Positions 36,238 through 46,541 of a DNA stretch of 64,000 nucleotides are shown in pieces; position 1 is the stretch's first letter, and each line of letters begins with the position of its first letter. The DNA comes from Ch128b sp964527925. Its GTDB lineage: Bacteria > Bacteroidota > Ignavibacteria > Ch128b. The notes under the pieces were generated by a model that worked only from the letters and a program-made list of their open reading frames with translations, did no database searches and was not told where the DNA came from. Both the position numbers and the translations under genes were made by a program. The stretch is from the NCBI GenBank assembly GCA_964527925.1, contig CAZGQO010000010.1:1-64000 (forward strand), read 5' to 3'.

Positions 36238-39200
36238 TTCCTAATGATAAGTAAAACTTTGTATCTGAAAAGTTCATCAAGTTATAATTCCAGGCGAAAT
36301 CAAATTTTAGTAGGAAACCAAACAGGAAAACTCTTGTTCCAAGTCCTGTTCCTATTAACAAATCTTTTGTAAATACATTTCCATACGCATCTCTAACGGT
36401 TCCACGAAAATCAGAATTTCGATTCCATGCTGAACCAATATCTAAAAATGCAACGCCTCTTATATTCTGAAAAAGAATTGGCAATGGACTTGTAACTAAT
36501 AACTTAATTAACGGGAAATGAAATTCCAGATTCATCAACGCAAACTTGGTTCCGAGTCTTTGAGAATAATTGTAACCTCGTAATGGTAAAACAGGAGTTA
36601 GAAACAGAAAATCTTCTGCTGATTCAATTGGAATTCGATTTTCTTCAAATTGATAATTGATCCAGTTTTCTGTGCCGCCTAACATAAATTTCTGAGGATT
36701 TCTGCCAAAACTTACTCCAGCTGAGATTCTGAAAGTTAATGAATATTCTTTCCAGAATTTGAAATATGTTCGATAATCACCAGTAACTGTACCAAAGCTA
36801 AATGCGTTTTTCTTAAGCGGTGGAACTCCAAAAATTGTAAAGTTGTATCGAGTACCTCTCGAAGGTGCAGTATATTCCCACAATGAATTATCATGAACAA
36901 AACTTGCAGTTGGAATCAGTAGTGAGAGCAACTGAGGAGGTTCTTCATAAATATCAAGATTATCGCGTCGAACATTTAACCAGCTAAATCCACCTTCAAT
37001 TCTATAAAATTTATCTATTGGATAAGAAGCAGAAAAATATGTTCCATAATTTCGGTATCTGTATAGGTAATAACTCCAGTTTCTTTCTTGAATTAAGAAT
37101 CTTGCAGTGTGAAATGCTTGAAATGTAAAATCAGTTCTCTCAGGTAAATAAAAGTAGGCAACTCCGTAATCGCTATTCTTTAAATCAATATTTAGACTGG
37201 TAATTCCAACTATTTGATGATTTCCCATCATATCGCTAAATGCAAGTACAGTTGTTCCAAGCAATCCATAAAATGTTGAAAATCCAGCATTGGCATAAAT
37301 TATATCTGGTGAAAAATTAATTTTATACTTGTTGATAATGAAGTTACCAAGAGAATCTTTTCTATCTTCAGGGAAAAAGATTGTATCGTTCGATTTAGAT
37401 TCCCTTGCAATAAACTTCTCATTAAAGATATAATTTGTAAAATTCTGTCGGGCGATATCAGAAAAAGAATTACTAGTATCAATTATGTTGCCTGTTTTAA
37501 TTAAAATCGAATCACTATAAGTTATCTCTACTTTTTCTTTTGTAAACAACTCTTTTGATTCTGCATCTCTAGATTTCGGTTTTAAATGATTGATTCGTGC
37601 CTGAACAAATTTTGTCAAAGGCAGCTTATCAACCTTTGAAATTTGATCCAAAGGATTTGTCATAACAAAAATATTATAAGCTGCTTTGAACATCGAACTG
37701 AATGCAAGCCGTTTCCCATCACTCGATAAGCTTATCTGGTAAATTCCGTTTAGTGAATTTGTAAGTGGTTTAATATCCTCATCTGAAGTTACAGGTACTT
37801 TAGAAAGATTGTTGAAATTAAGATTTGAAATATCAAGTGCATAAATATTATTAATTCCATTTAAGTCAGATACAAAGATCAAATAATTGCCATCATGGGT
37901 CGCAACAACGGATGTTTCATTACTATTTGGCAAATCCGTGATTCTTTGAATTTCTCTGGTTCCAATATCTATACGATATAAATCAAGTTGATGATAGTTA
38001 TGATTTATGATATCAAAGAAATATTCCCGAGTTGCGAGTTCGGTATAATCTCCTCTATCAGATGAAAAAAATACAGATTTGCCATCGTGGCTGAAGTATG
38101 GATCAGAATCACTGAAAATATCATTTGTCAGATTAATAAGTTTTTTTGTTTCAAAATCATAAATGTAAATATCTGATTGATGTTTATATAGTCCAATAAA
38201 AGTTAGTTTCTTACCATCAGGTGACCAATCAACCGAAAAAATTCCGTCAAGATTAAAATCTAACTTTTGATGTTTGCCCCTTTTGATATCAATAATAAAA
38301 ATGGCGTCACTTCCACCAGCTTTGGATGCAAGAGCAATTTTCTTCCCGTCAGGGGACCATGTTAAACCAGGAGTTAAAATATGAAGTTCTTCGAAATTTG
38401 CAGTAGTATTTCCTTTAACCAACTTTTTAATGATTTTTCCATCTGTTGCAGACATCAAAAACACATCGAAATAATCATCACGATTTGAAATGAAAGCAAT
38501 TAAATCACCCTGCGGGGAAATGGCTGGACTAGTATTATAAAATCCGCCATCTTTTGTATGATCAGTGAGCTGCTTGGAAAATTCGTTGGGCTCTTTTCGA
38601 AGCTCAATATCTGGCCAGTAGAGGACTTTTTGATCTTTTTTCCATTTATCATTCAGTTCTTCGAGACTGAATCCAAAAGTAGACTTTAATCCACCTTCAA
38701 AACTTCCCTGCCCACTAATTCTATTCAACAAATCGCCAATTTTTTCTTCACCATATTTTCTTGCAATAAACCAGAAAACAGATTGACCGCCACGATAGGC
38801 AAAGTATCCACCAAGTTGATTTATATTGGGAAGATATTGATTTATCGATGCATCTCTCATAAACATATCAGAGTGAGTATCCCACTTCAAAGCTTCATAT
38901 TCAGCTAAACCTTCACTGAACCATAGTGGTAATGTTAATGTGATATTGTTCGAGATGACAGATTGAAGCGAACCGCCATAGAACATATCATTCATAACAG
39001 CGTGAACCAGCTCATGGTGAATTACATGACGGAATTGATCATAAGAACCTTCAAAAGGAAGAACAATTCGATTTTTGAATAGCTCTGTAACTCCTCCGAT
39101 TCCTTCTTCAAGGTACTCACTTACAACATTAGTCTGTTGAAAGTCATTATGTGAATTGTAGATAATCATCGAAATTCGACTGTTGATATTGTACTTAAAA

Positions 39201-39415
39201 CTCTTCTGAATTGAAGTAAGAGCTGATTCAGCTGCGACAATTGCAAAAGTCGCAAGTCTTTCCCCTCCATCGGTGAAGTAGACATCAAAGTGTTTTGATT
39301 GGATAAAGTAGTAATTAAATTTTTTGTATTGAACTTTGTTTTTTCCAAACTGCCCCTGAAGATTCGCATTCAAAACCAATCCAATAAGAACCATTAAAAA
39401 AATTATTTTTTTCAT
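36227..39415 (-). CDS. Metalloprotease (HExxH)/TolB-like propeller/Omp85-like barrel fusion
   Basis: The 1062-residue protein has a signal peptide (MKKIIFLMVLIGLVLNANLQ). A peptidase-MA-like gluzincin domain (about 30-270) has His134-Glu-Leu-Val-His138 and, about 30 residues on, Glu168 in WFSEGLAEY. A PD40/TolB-like propeller (about 280-600) has repeats such as SPDGKKIALAS, SPDGKKLTFIG and SHDGKSVFFSSD. The C-terminal region (about 700-1062) reads as a BamA/TamA-type surface-antigen barrel (FMLGGTENWINYQF, LPLRGYNYSQRLG, LIGTGLGTRVFLFGF). ATG at 39415 has GGAG seven bases upstream; the frame extends five codons more to TTG. It is the last gene after tamB and rnr, which suggests a link to TamB-dependent outer-membrane assembly (inference). 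Confidence 0.8.
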   Translation of the reverse strand: MKKIIFLMVLIGLVLNANLQGQFGKNKVQYKKFNYYFIQSKHFDVYFTDGGERLATFAIVAAESALTSIQKSFKYNINSRISMIIYNSHNDFQQTNVVSEYLEEGIGGVTELFKNRIVLPFEGSYDQFRHVIHHELVHAVMNDMFYGGSLQSVISNNITLTLPLWFSEGLAEYEALKWDTHSDMFMRDASINQYLPNINQLGGYFAYRGGQSVFWFIARKYGEEKIGDLLNRISGQGSFEGGLKSTFGFSLEELNDKWKKDQKVLYWPDIELRKEPNEFSKQLTDHTKDGGFYNTSPAISPQGDLIAFISNRDDYFDVFLMSATDGKIIKKLVKGNTTANFEELHILTPGLTWSPDGKKIALASKAGGSDAIFIIDIKRGKHQKLDFNLDGIFSVDWSPDGKKLTFIGLYKHQSDIYIYDFETKKLINLTNDIFSDSDPYFSHDGKSVFFSSDRGDYTELATREYFFDIINHNYHQLDLYRIDIGTREIQRITDLPNSNETSVVATHDGNYLIFVSDLNGINNIYALDISNLNFNNLSKVPVTSDEDIKPLTNSLNGIYQISLSSDGKRLAFSSMFKAAYNIFVMTNPLDQISKVDKLPLTKFVQARINHLKPKSRDAESKELFTKEKVEITYSDSILIKTGNIIDTSNSFSDIARQNFTNYIFNEKFIARESKSNDTIFFPEDRKDSLGNFIINKYKINFSPDIIYANAGFSTFYGLLGTTVLAFSDMMGNHQIVGITSLNIDLKNSDYGVAYFYLPERTDFTFQAFHTARFLIQERNWSYYLYRYRNYGTYFSASYPIDKFYRIEGGFSWLNVRRDNLDIYEEPPQLLSLLIPTASFVHDNSLWEYTAPSRGTRYNFTIFGVPPLKKNAFSFGTVTGDYRTYFKFWKEYSLTFRISAGVSFGRNPQKFMLGGTENWINYQFEENRIPIESAEDFLFLTPVLPLRGYNYSQRLGTKFALMNLEFHFPLIKLLVTSPLPILFQNIRGVAFLDIGSAWNRNSDFRGTVRDAYGNVFTKDLLIGTGLGTRVFLFGFLLKFDFAWNYNLMNFSDTKFYLSLGTDL

Positions 39416-39445
39416 GTTGACTCTCCACAAAACGATTTTTTTCGA

Positions 39446-41557
39446 TTATTCAACAAGTTCAAAATCGATTTCGTTCCTATCTTCGTTTACAGCGAGAACT
39501 CGAACTCTGACAAGATCACCTAATCGATAAACCTGTTTATTTAATCTTCCAATTAATGCATATTTCTTTTGGTCGTAAAAATAAATATCCCCAGGTAAAT
39601 TTTTAATTCTGACAAGTCCTTCGGCAAGGTTCTCAATTAATTCAACAAAAATTCCATAGGCTTGAACTCCTGAGATAATTCCATCGAATTCTTCACCAAT
39701 ATGATTTTTCATGTACTGAGTTTGTTTGAATTTGATTGCTTCTCTTTCAGCATCGATTGCAATTCTTTCAGCTGCCGAGCTTGTTTTGCAGATATCCGGA
39801 ATTATTCTTCGCAAGTAATTTGATCTCTCGATTGGCATTTCGTTCTGATATTCACGAATTAATCTATGGACAACAAGATCAGGATATCTTCTTATTGGTG
39901 AAGTAAAATGAGTGTAATATTTAAAAGCCAAACCAAAGTGACCAATATTTTTTTCTGAGTATTCTGCTTTTGCCATTGATCTGATCATTACATCATTCAC
40001 CAATGCTTCTTCAGGTTTACCTTTTACCTGTTCAATTAACTTCTGGAGAGTTTTCGATTTCACTCCGCCAGTAATTGGCAATTTATATCCAAGTGAAGAA
40101 ACGAAATTTGCAAGTTGTTTGATCTTTTCGTTATCAGGAACATCGTGAACGCGATAAACAAAAGGCAGTTTCTTCAAATCTTCATATTGATGACCTCGTA
40201 AAGCAATAAGTTTGTTTGCAAGCAACATAAAGTCTTCTATCAGTTTATGACTTTCGAGTCTTTGCTTCTTTGTAACTGAAATTGGAAGTCCATTTTCATC
40301 AAGCTCAAATCTCACTTCATCAGTATTGAAATCAATTCCGCCTTCCTGAATTCTTTTCTTAAAAAGTTTTTTAGCAAGGTCATTCAAAAGTAAAATCTGT
40401 TCAGCGAAATCACCTTTGCCTGTTTTAATTATCTCTTCAACTTCCTCGTAAGTAAATCTTCTCTTATTATTGATGACAGTTTCCTCAATTCGATAAGATA
40501 AAACTTCTGCTTTTTTATTCATCTCAATTAAAACTGAAAGACACAATCGATCTTCACCCGGTACAAGACTGCACCATTTGTTTGATAATGCTTCCGGCAG
40601 CATTGGAACGACATAATTTACAAGATAAACACTCGTTCCTCTTTTTCTAGCTTCGAGATCAAGTTGTGAATTTTCTTTTACAAAGAAACTTACATCAGCA
40701 ATATGAACACCAACCAAAAATGTATTTTTATCAATAGGTTCAATTGAAAGTGCATCATCAAAATCTTTTGCATCAACTGGATCAATGGTGAAGACAACTT
40801 TGTCTCTAAAATCTAACCGATTTGGAATTTCTTTCTTAATTGTCTCTTCAGAAAATTTAGAAGCTTCATCAATTACTTCTTCAGGAAAGGTTGTTCTAAG
40901 TTTAAAACTTTTTGCAATTGAAAGCATTTCAGCAGCGTTATCCGCTGATTTGCCAAGTACTTCAATAACTTCACCAACAGGATTGAGTTTAGTAGAAGGC
41001 CATTCGACTAATTGAATGACAACTTTATCTTCTGACTTTGCACCATTTAAATTTTCTGGTGGAATAAAGAAATCTGTGTGAATTAATTTATCATCTGGAA
41101 TAAAAAAGAACAGATTATGATGTTGTTTAATTTTTCCAACAAACTCTTCCGTTGATCTTTCAAGAACTTTAATAATTTCACCTTCAGGATTTTTTTCACG
41201 ATATCTGGCAAATATTTCGACTAAAACTTTATCTCCATTTAATGCAATTCCAAGATTTCTTTTTGAAATGTAAATATCTTCTCCATCCCCATCGATTGGT
41301 TTTACAAAACCAAATCCCTGTTTGGTCACAATTAAATGACCTACAACTTGATTTGCGTCTGAGGCTAACAAATATCTTTTTCCTTTCTTGATAAGTTTTC
41401 CTTGCTGATAGAGTTCACTTAATACTCTTTTTAAGTCCGCATATTCGGCATCTGTTTTTAAGTTCAGTTTTTTAGAAATCTCTTTTGATTTCAGACCCTT
41501 TGTTCGACTTTTTTCAAGCAACTTTTGTACTTGTTTTTTTACTGCTGATTTTTTCAT
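39446..41557 (-). CDS. rnr: Ribonuclease R
   Basis: A 703-residue 3'-5' exoribonuclease that degrades structured RNA. An N-terminal winged-helix region covers about 1-70, then cold-shock/OB domains (about 80-230). The RNB domain (about 255-590) has the catalytic acid run FTIDPVDAKDFDDALSIEPI and HYTHFTSPIRRYPDLVVHRL. An S1 domain follows (about 625-703). The protein stops directly after S1, without the Lys-rich tail seen in E. coli. It starts two bases after tamB and precedes the fusion gene by 30 bases. Confidence 0.96.
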   Translation of the reverse strand: MKKSAVKKQVQKLLEKSRTKGLKSKEISKKLNLKTDAEYADLKRVLSELYQQGKLIKKGKRYLLASDANQVVGHLIVTKQGFGFVKPIDGDGEDIYISKRNLGIALNGDKVLVEIFARYREKNPEGEIIKVLERSTEEFVGKIKQHHNLFFFIPDDKLIHTDFFIPPENLNGAKSEDKVVIQLVEWPSTKLNPVGEVIEVLGKSADNAAEMLSIAKSFKLRTTFPEEVIDEASKFSEETIKKEIPNRLDFRDKVVFTIDPVDAKDFDDALSIEPIDKNTFLVGVHIADVSFFVKENSQLDLEARKRGTSVYLVNYVVPMLPEALSNKWCSLVPGEDRLCLSVLIEMNKKAEVLSYRIEETVINNKRRFTYEEVEEIIKTGKGDFAEQILLLNDLAKKLFKKRIQEGGIDFNTDEVRFELDENGLPISVTKKQRLESHKLIEDFMLLANKLIALRGHQYEDLKKLPFVYRVHDVPDNEKIKQLANFVSSLGYKLPITGGVKSKTLQKLIEQVKGKPEEALVNDVMIRSMAKAEYSEKNIGHFGLAFKYYTHFTSPIRRYPDLVVHRLIREYQNEMPIERSNYLRRIIPDICKTSSAAERIAIDAEREAIKFKQTQYMKNHIGEEFDGIISGVQAYGIFVELIENLAEGLVRIKNLPGDIYFYDQKKYALIGRLNKQVYRLGDLVRVRVLAVNEDRNEIDFELVE

Positions 41558-41559
41558 AA

Positions 41560-44500
41560 TTAAAACTCTACTTTATATTTCAATCCTACTTCGTTGATCA
41601 TTTCTGTTGGTTTTGAAACCTGCAATTGAGATTGTTTTCTGATTATCCTTAAAAACAATTTTTCTGAGATTGGGTATTCTAATTGAATATTAGCCAGGGC
41701 AAAATTCTGAAAAACATCTGTGCCGCCACCGACTTTGAATCTCAAATCTTTGACTTTACCTTCAAAACTAAATTTCGTTTCCTCACCAACTTTTCTGAAT
41801 TCCACATTACGCAAAACATCTCCGAGAATACTGTTGGCAAAATTAGTTATCACTGAACCTAATAATGAAGATGCAGCACTCTGAAATGTGCTTCCCCAGG
41901 TTGAAATTGTGCTTGTCTTATCTTCGGTTGTTAAATCGTCTTTAAATTTACCAACAAGAATGAAAGCCACTACATCTGATGCATCTTTTGTAGGATCAGC
42001 AGTTCCATCAATTGAGACTTCAATATTCTCTTTATTGCTGACAAGATTTTTCCCAAGATTTTCAACTGTACCGATGAGTTTCAATTTTATGACAACATCT
42101 TTTATAGTTTGATTGACAGTATCTCCCTGAACATAATAATTAGAATATGTTGCAACAACATCGAGATAAGGGTTTGACAAACTGCTCTCAAATCTAATTT
42201 TTCCTGAAGCTAAAAACTTTTGATAGAATACCAGATACGAATCCTGAGTCAACTCTATTTCACCCTGAGTTGAAGTTTGATTTCCAGAAAAATTATAAAC
42301 AACTTCACCTTTTAAATCTGCAAACAATCTTTGATTTAATTCCTGATTAAAAATCAACATCATAGAGACATTATTTTTTAGAGAAAGTTTAATTTTCCCC
42401 TGAACTTTTGAAAACACCCCATCTTTCTTTTCAGTTTTTGCTTTGCGTGTACCTCTCAATTCTCTTTCGGCTTCTAAAAACGCGGCATCAGCTGGATCAA
42501 TTTCCGGTGAATAATCCACATATCGATAGACAAAAAATTCTTCTTCACTTGAATATTCCTGTTCAATTGGCGGAATGATTAAAGCTGATTCAAGAATATC
42601 GACTTCACCAGTTATAGTATAATCATTATAATTTCCTCTGATAACGATCGGTTGTGCAGTTTGAACAAAAAGATCACCATAAACTTTTGGACTTACTGGT
42701 TTTGACTCATTCCCAAGGACTAAAAGATTTCCTCGAACGGTCATAACGAGATCTTTAATTCCTCTTGAATCAATTTTGATTTCACCATTTGTGTAAAGTC
42801 TTCCTCTTTTTTTCGTTCCAACATTTTCGAGTTCGAATTTTTCCAGTTCAATTCTATCTCCATCGAAATTTATTTTTAAGTCTGAAGTATACCTTAAATT
42901 ATTTTGTGCAAGTACAAAGTCTAATCCTGATGAATTAATTGATCCATAGAATTCTGGTTTATCGAAAGTACCTGTAATTTGAACATTACCATTCAAAGAA
43001 CCATTAATGTTTTTAAAAATTGTACTCAATAAACTGAGTGGTTGAAGATTGAAGTTGTTGAAATTCAAATGAAAATCAATCTTATCATTTTTCTTAATTC
43101 GTTCCTTTACATCTTGAAAGGAAAGATTGACAGGTAAAGATAAATCCAGATTGAAATCTTTCCCTTCATAAATTGAATCGATATAAGCACTGTTTACTCT
43201 CAATAGATTATTTTTATAATCAATTGAACCGTCCAACTCACCAAGTTCTTTCTCACCAATTGCCAGATTTTTCAAATTAAAATTGCCAAGTATTTCAGGC
43301 GATTTTGCATCTCCAGTAATTGTTGTTGAAATTGATAAATCGCCATTAACTTCTTCTGTAATGTTTGGGAAGAAATTTAGAACAAGTTCATAGAGTTCAA
43401 GATTTTCAAAAGTCAGATTTAAGTTTTGCTTTCCTGTGTATCCAAGCTGACCATATAGATTTATTTTATCTTTCTTTCTTCTTAAAGTGAATTGATCAAA
43501 AGAAAAATTATCTTTTGTAAATGAAAAGATGAGATTACCTTGATTGGTCAATTTATATTTCTTGTACTCCAATGTGAATTTGTCAATCAAAGCTTGAAAT
43601 TTTTCGGTTGATATATCAAATGAACCACTTGACCTGATAAAAAGAGAAGTATCAATTCTCGAGTTAATCTCATACTTAAAGAGATCTTTATTGTAATTCA
43701 TACTGAAGGAAAGATTTTCGATTATCGAACCAGATAAAATTTTATCTGCGACAATTTCTGTTTGAATAAAAAGAACGTCTTCGCTTTCGCGACGGTTCAT
43801 TGATTCCAGATTTATTCTCAAGTTTAAATTTCTAATTCTATTGGATTTTTCTACATCTACAACCCAAAAATCACTAATCCTTGCTGTATTTTCGAAAATA
43901 AATTTACTGGTATCATTTGATAGAAATCCTTTGAGATCACCATCTATATTTATTTTGACTTTTTTCAAGAATACATTTACTAAATCGGTTTGTTTAAAAT
44001 CGATTTTATAGCTGAGATCGAGTGGTTCTATATATTCTTCTTCTGGTTTAGTTCTTGTAAGTTTCTTGGATGGTTTTACTTTTTCCACAACTAACAAAGT
44101 ATCTTTTTCTTGATTAAATGTTTTTACCTTTTTTTTAACTACCTCAACAATGGACTCGACCTTATTTTTTAATACATCAGTTAAATCTTTAATTCGGTAT
44201 TTCCCTTTAACTTCTAAATCAAGAAAATCTGAATTCAATACAATTGATTTTCTTTGTGGATTGGAGTGATTAATTTTTACCAAAATGTTTGACTCAGGAA
44301 TGTTTATCTGATTTACTACTGATTCAAAAAACTTTAATGCAAAATTGAGATCCATATTTTCGATATCAAAAGATCTACCCTGAAGCTTTCCAGAAAAATT
44401 CATCTCACCTTTATAATCATTAAGAAATAGATTTTTGGAAGGATCTAAGTTTACTCCCGCAAAATCAAATTGATAAACAGGTTCATCAACATTCTGGAAA

Positions 44501-46065
44501 TCAATATTTCCATCCAGCTCTAAGTCGACGGTATCAGAAATGGCTGAAAAGTCAAATAGAAATTTCCGTGACTGAGCAATAACATTAAGTTTCAAACTAT
44601 CAACCCTATTACCCATAACCGAAGAATTATATGCATCAAAAAACAACTTTGTATTTATTATTTCTGGATCAAAACCTTCTCCGTTAATCGATAAAATTGA
44701 ATTCAATCTGCCATCTACATTTAAGTAAGGATTCAAATCAAGTTCTTTTGTAATCAGATTTAGATTGTAAGAAGGAGTTAGTCTCTTAAAATTAAAATTA
44801 GCATAACCATTTACTTCTCCCTGTCTGCTTCTAATGTTTAGTTGAGTTTTGAAGTTTAAAGGACTGCCTTCATAATTAACATCGATTTTTAGTTTACCTG
44901 TAGGTTTGAAATCTGGAATTGAATAAAGCGGTAATAATTCAGAAATGTTTTTCATTAAAATTTCTGAATCGAAAATTTTTGCTTTGATATAAAACTTATC
45001 TATGTCAGTTAGATTAGATAAATTTCCAGTTAGATTTAATCTGGTCGAATCCAGCTGTATTGTAAAGTACTTCACCTGAAGGTTTTTTAGTGAACCTTCA
45101 ACTTCAGAATTAACAATTAATTTCCCCTTCAACATATCAACATCTGGCAGAAGAGAATAAAGGTCACTAAAATCAAATGGATTCGACTCCAGTAAAACTT
45201 TGAAGTATTTATTTTCAAATGAAGTCATTAAATCAGGATCAGACAGATCCAGATCACTCATTTCTAAATCTATTTTAAGAGCTGTTCTTGTCGTGTTTAA
45301 TTTAAATCTTGACTGAAGCTGCTTTTTCTTATCCAAACTGATTTTCCAATCCAGGTCTTCAACATTGAAACCATTTATATTGGATTTAAATCTTAAATCT
45401 GAGATATTTAAATCGTATTGATTGGATTTAAATCTGAGCGAAGCTGAAATCTCACCATCTAAATTTGAAATAATCAAATCATCATAATTGATTGCATTGT
45501 AAAATACTTTACTTGTAAAATTTGTCGAATCAATATTCTTTCTGAAGGAAAGATTAAAATCATTAAAAACTAAACTTTTCAGAAAAACATCAAAATCAAA
45601 TTTAGCTGATGGAGTTGTGTCAGGTGGTGAAGGGTGTTTCAAAATCTTTTCAAAAATCCATTTACCATCTTTGAATTGAACTATGTTTAAGTCTCCATCT
45701 TCAAGAAATATTTTATTGACAATTATTTTTTTTTGAAATAAACCAAGCGGGTTGATTGAAATATGAATAGTTCCAGCTGAAATGAACTTTACTCCATCAA
45801 TCTGATAATCTACATTTTTAAGTGTGATGCTGCTGAAAAGAGTCCCGTAAATTGAACCTATTTGTATTTCACCGTTTAGTTCTTTCTGAGCAATTCTTGT
45901 AATTTCATCGCGAAGTAAATTTCTGAAATAGCTTGTTTGAGTAAAACTTACAAGAAGCAAAAAAAGAATAAAAAGAAAAAGCAGAGTCTTTCCAATAAAA
46001 TGAAAAATCTTAAATGCAGTTGATTTATATCTTAGTCTATGCTTGCTATCTAATCTAAATTTCAA
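41560..46065 (-). CDS. tamB: TamB/DUF490 family translocation and assembly protein
   Basis: The 1501-residue protein is anchored by one N-terminal helix (IGKTLLFLFILFLLLVSFT). A very long beta-helical groove of repeated amphipathic strands follows, with the DUF490/TamB C-terminal domain at about 1150-1501 (SPKVYGDLFVQTAQPIVIRG, SLSNPYLDVVATYSNYY, DVVAFILVGKF). TamB-like proteins span the periplasm and help outer-membrane protein assembly or move phospholipids. Gram-negative partners are Omp85 proteins such as TamA. Here a possible Omp85-like partner is two genes downstream. Overlaps with hldE-C (four bases) and rnr spacing (two bases) indicate one operon. Confidence 0.9.
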   Translation of the reverse strand: MKFRLDSKHRLRYKSTAFKIFHFIGKTLLFLFILFLLLVSFTQTSYFRNLLRDEITRIAQKELNGEIQIGSIYGTLFSSITLKNVDYQIDGVKFISAGTIHISINPLGLFQKKIIVNKIFLEDGDLNIVQFKDGKWIFEKILKHPSPPDTTPSAKFDFDVFLKSLVFNDFNLSFRKNIDSTNFTSKVFYNAINYDDLIISNLDGEISASLRFKSNQYDLNISDLRFKSNINGFNVEDLDWKISLDKKKQLQSRFKLNTTRTALKIDLEMSDLDLSDPDLMTSFENKYFKVLLESNPFDFSDLYSLLPDVDMLKGKLIVNSEVEGSLKNLQVKYFTIQLDSTRLNLTGNLSNLTDIDKFYIKAKIFDSEILMKNISELLPLYSIPDFKPTGKLKIDVNYEGSPLNFKTQLNIRSRQGEVNGYANFNFKRLTPSYNLNLITKELDLNPYLNVDGRLNSILSINGEGFDPEIINTKLFFDAYNSSVMGNRVDSLKLNVIAQSRKFLFDFSAISDTVDLELDGNIDFQNVDEPVYQFDFAGVNLDPSKNLFLNDYKGEMNFSGKLQGRSFDIENMDLNFALKFFESVVNQINIPESNILVKINHSNPQRKSIVLNSDFLDLEVKGKYRIKDLTDVLKNKVESIVEVVKKKVKTFNQEKDTLLVVEKVKPSKKLTRTKPEEEYIEPLDLSYKIDFKQTDLVNVFLKKVKINIDGDLKGFLSNDTSKFIFENTARISDFWVVDVEKSNRIRNLNLRINLESMNRRESEDVLFIQTEIVADKILSGSIIENLSFSMNYNKDLFKYEINSRIDTSLFIRSSGSFDISTEKFQALIDKFTLEYKKYKLTNQGNLIFSFTKDNFSFDQFTLRRKKDKINLYGQLGYTGKQNLNLTFENLELYELVLNFFPNITEEVNGDLSISTTITGDAKSPEILGNFNLKNLAIGEKELGELDGSIDYKNNLLRVNSAYIDSIYEGKDFNLDLSLPVNLSFQDVKERIKKNDKIDFHLNFNNFNLQPLSLLSTIFKNINGSLNGNVQITGTFDKPEFYGSINSSGLDFVLAQNNLRYTSDLKINFDGDRIELEKFELENVGTKKRGRLYTNGEIKIDSRGIKDLVMTVRGNLLVLGNESKPVSPKVYGDLFVQTAQPIVIRGNYNDYTITGEVDILESALIIPPIEQEYSSEEEFFVYRYVDYSPEIDPADAAFLEAERELRGTRKAKTEKKDGVFSKVQGKIKLSLKNNVSMMLIFNQELNQRLFADLKGEVVYNFSGNQTSTQGEIELTQDSYLVFYQKFLASGKIRFESSLSNPYLDVVATYSNYYVQGDTVNQTIKDVVIKLKLIGTVENLGKNLVSNKENIEVSIDGTADPTKDASDVVAFILVGKFKDDLTTEDKTSTISTWGSTFQSAASSLLGSVITNFANSILGDVLRNVEFRKVGEETKFSFEGKVKDLRFKVGGGTDVFQNFALANIQLEYPISEKLFLRIIRKQSQLQVSKPTEMINEVGLKYKVEF

Positions 46066-46541
46066 CTTGAACCACCACTTTTCATCTTATTTATAATCGA
46101 AGTAGTTGAATAATTTTTGACATAAGGCAATGAATAAACTTTTCCGCCATTTGCCTCAACAATATCTCGACCAACAATTTGATCCAACTGCCAGTCCCCT
46201 CCTTTCACAAGTACATCAGGAATAATTGCGGAGATTATTTCAAACGGAGTATCTTCATCAAAACTCACCACAAAATCGACGGCTTTTAAATTTGCAACAA
46301 CAAATGCTCTATCTTCGAGTTTGTTGATTGGTCTTCCTTCACCTTTTAGTCGTCTGACAGAATCATCAGAATTTAATGCAACAACCAGATAATCTCCCAA
46401 TGCTTTTGCACGATTCAAATACGAAACATGTCCACGATGAATAATATCAAAACAACCATTAGTAAAAACAAGTTTTTTCCCTTCTTGTTTTATTTTCTTT
46501 CTAATTTCTAAAAACTCATTTAAGCTTAATAATTCTTTCAT
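46062..46541 (-). CDS. rfaE2: D-glycero-beta-D-manno-heptose 1-phosphate adenylyltransferase
   Basis: A 159-residue nucleotidyltransferase that activates heptose 1-phosphate for lipopolysaccharide core synthesis. Motifs: VFTNGCFDIIHRGHVSYLNR with the HxGH site, the Asn/Ser loop ALNSDDSVRRLKGEGRP and PDVLVKGGDW. In E. coli it is the second half of HldE; here it is a separate protein. It overlaps the kinase gene upstream by four bases. Confidence 0.93.
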   Translation of the reverse strand: MKELLSLNEFLEIRKKIKQEGKKLVFTNGCFDIIHRGHVSYLNRAKALGDYLVVALNSDDSVRRLKGEGRPINKLEDRAFVVANLKAVDFVVSFDEDTPFEIISAIIPDVLVKGGDWQLDQIVGRDIVEANGGKVYSLPYVKNYSTTSIINKMKSGGSS

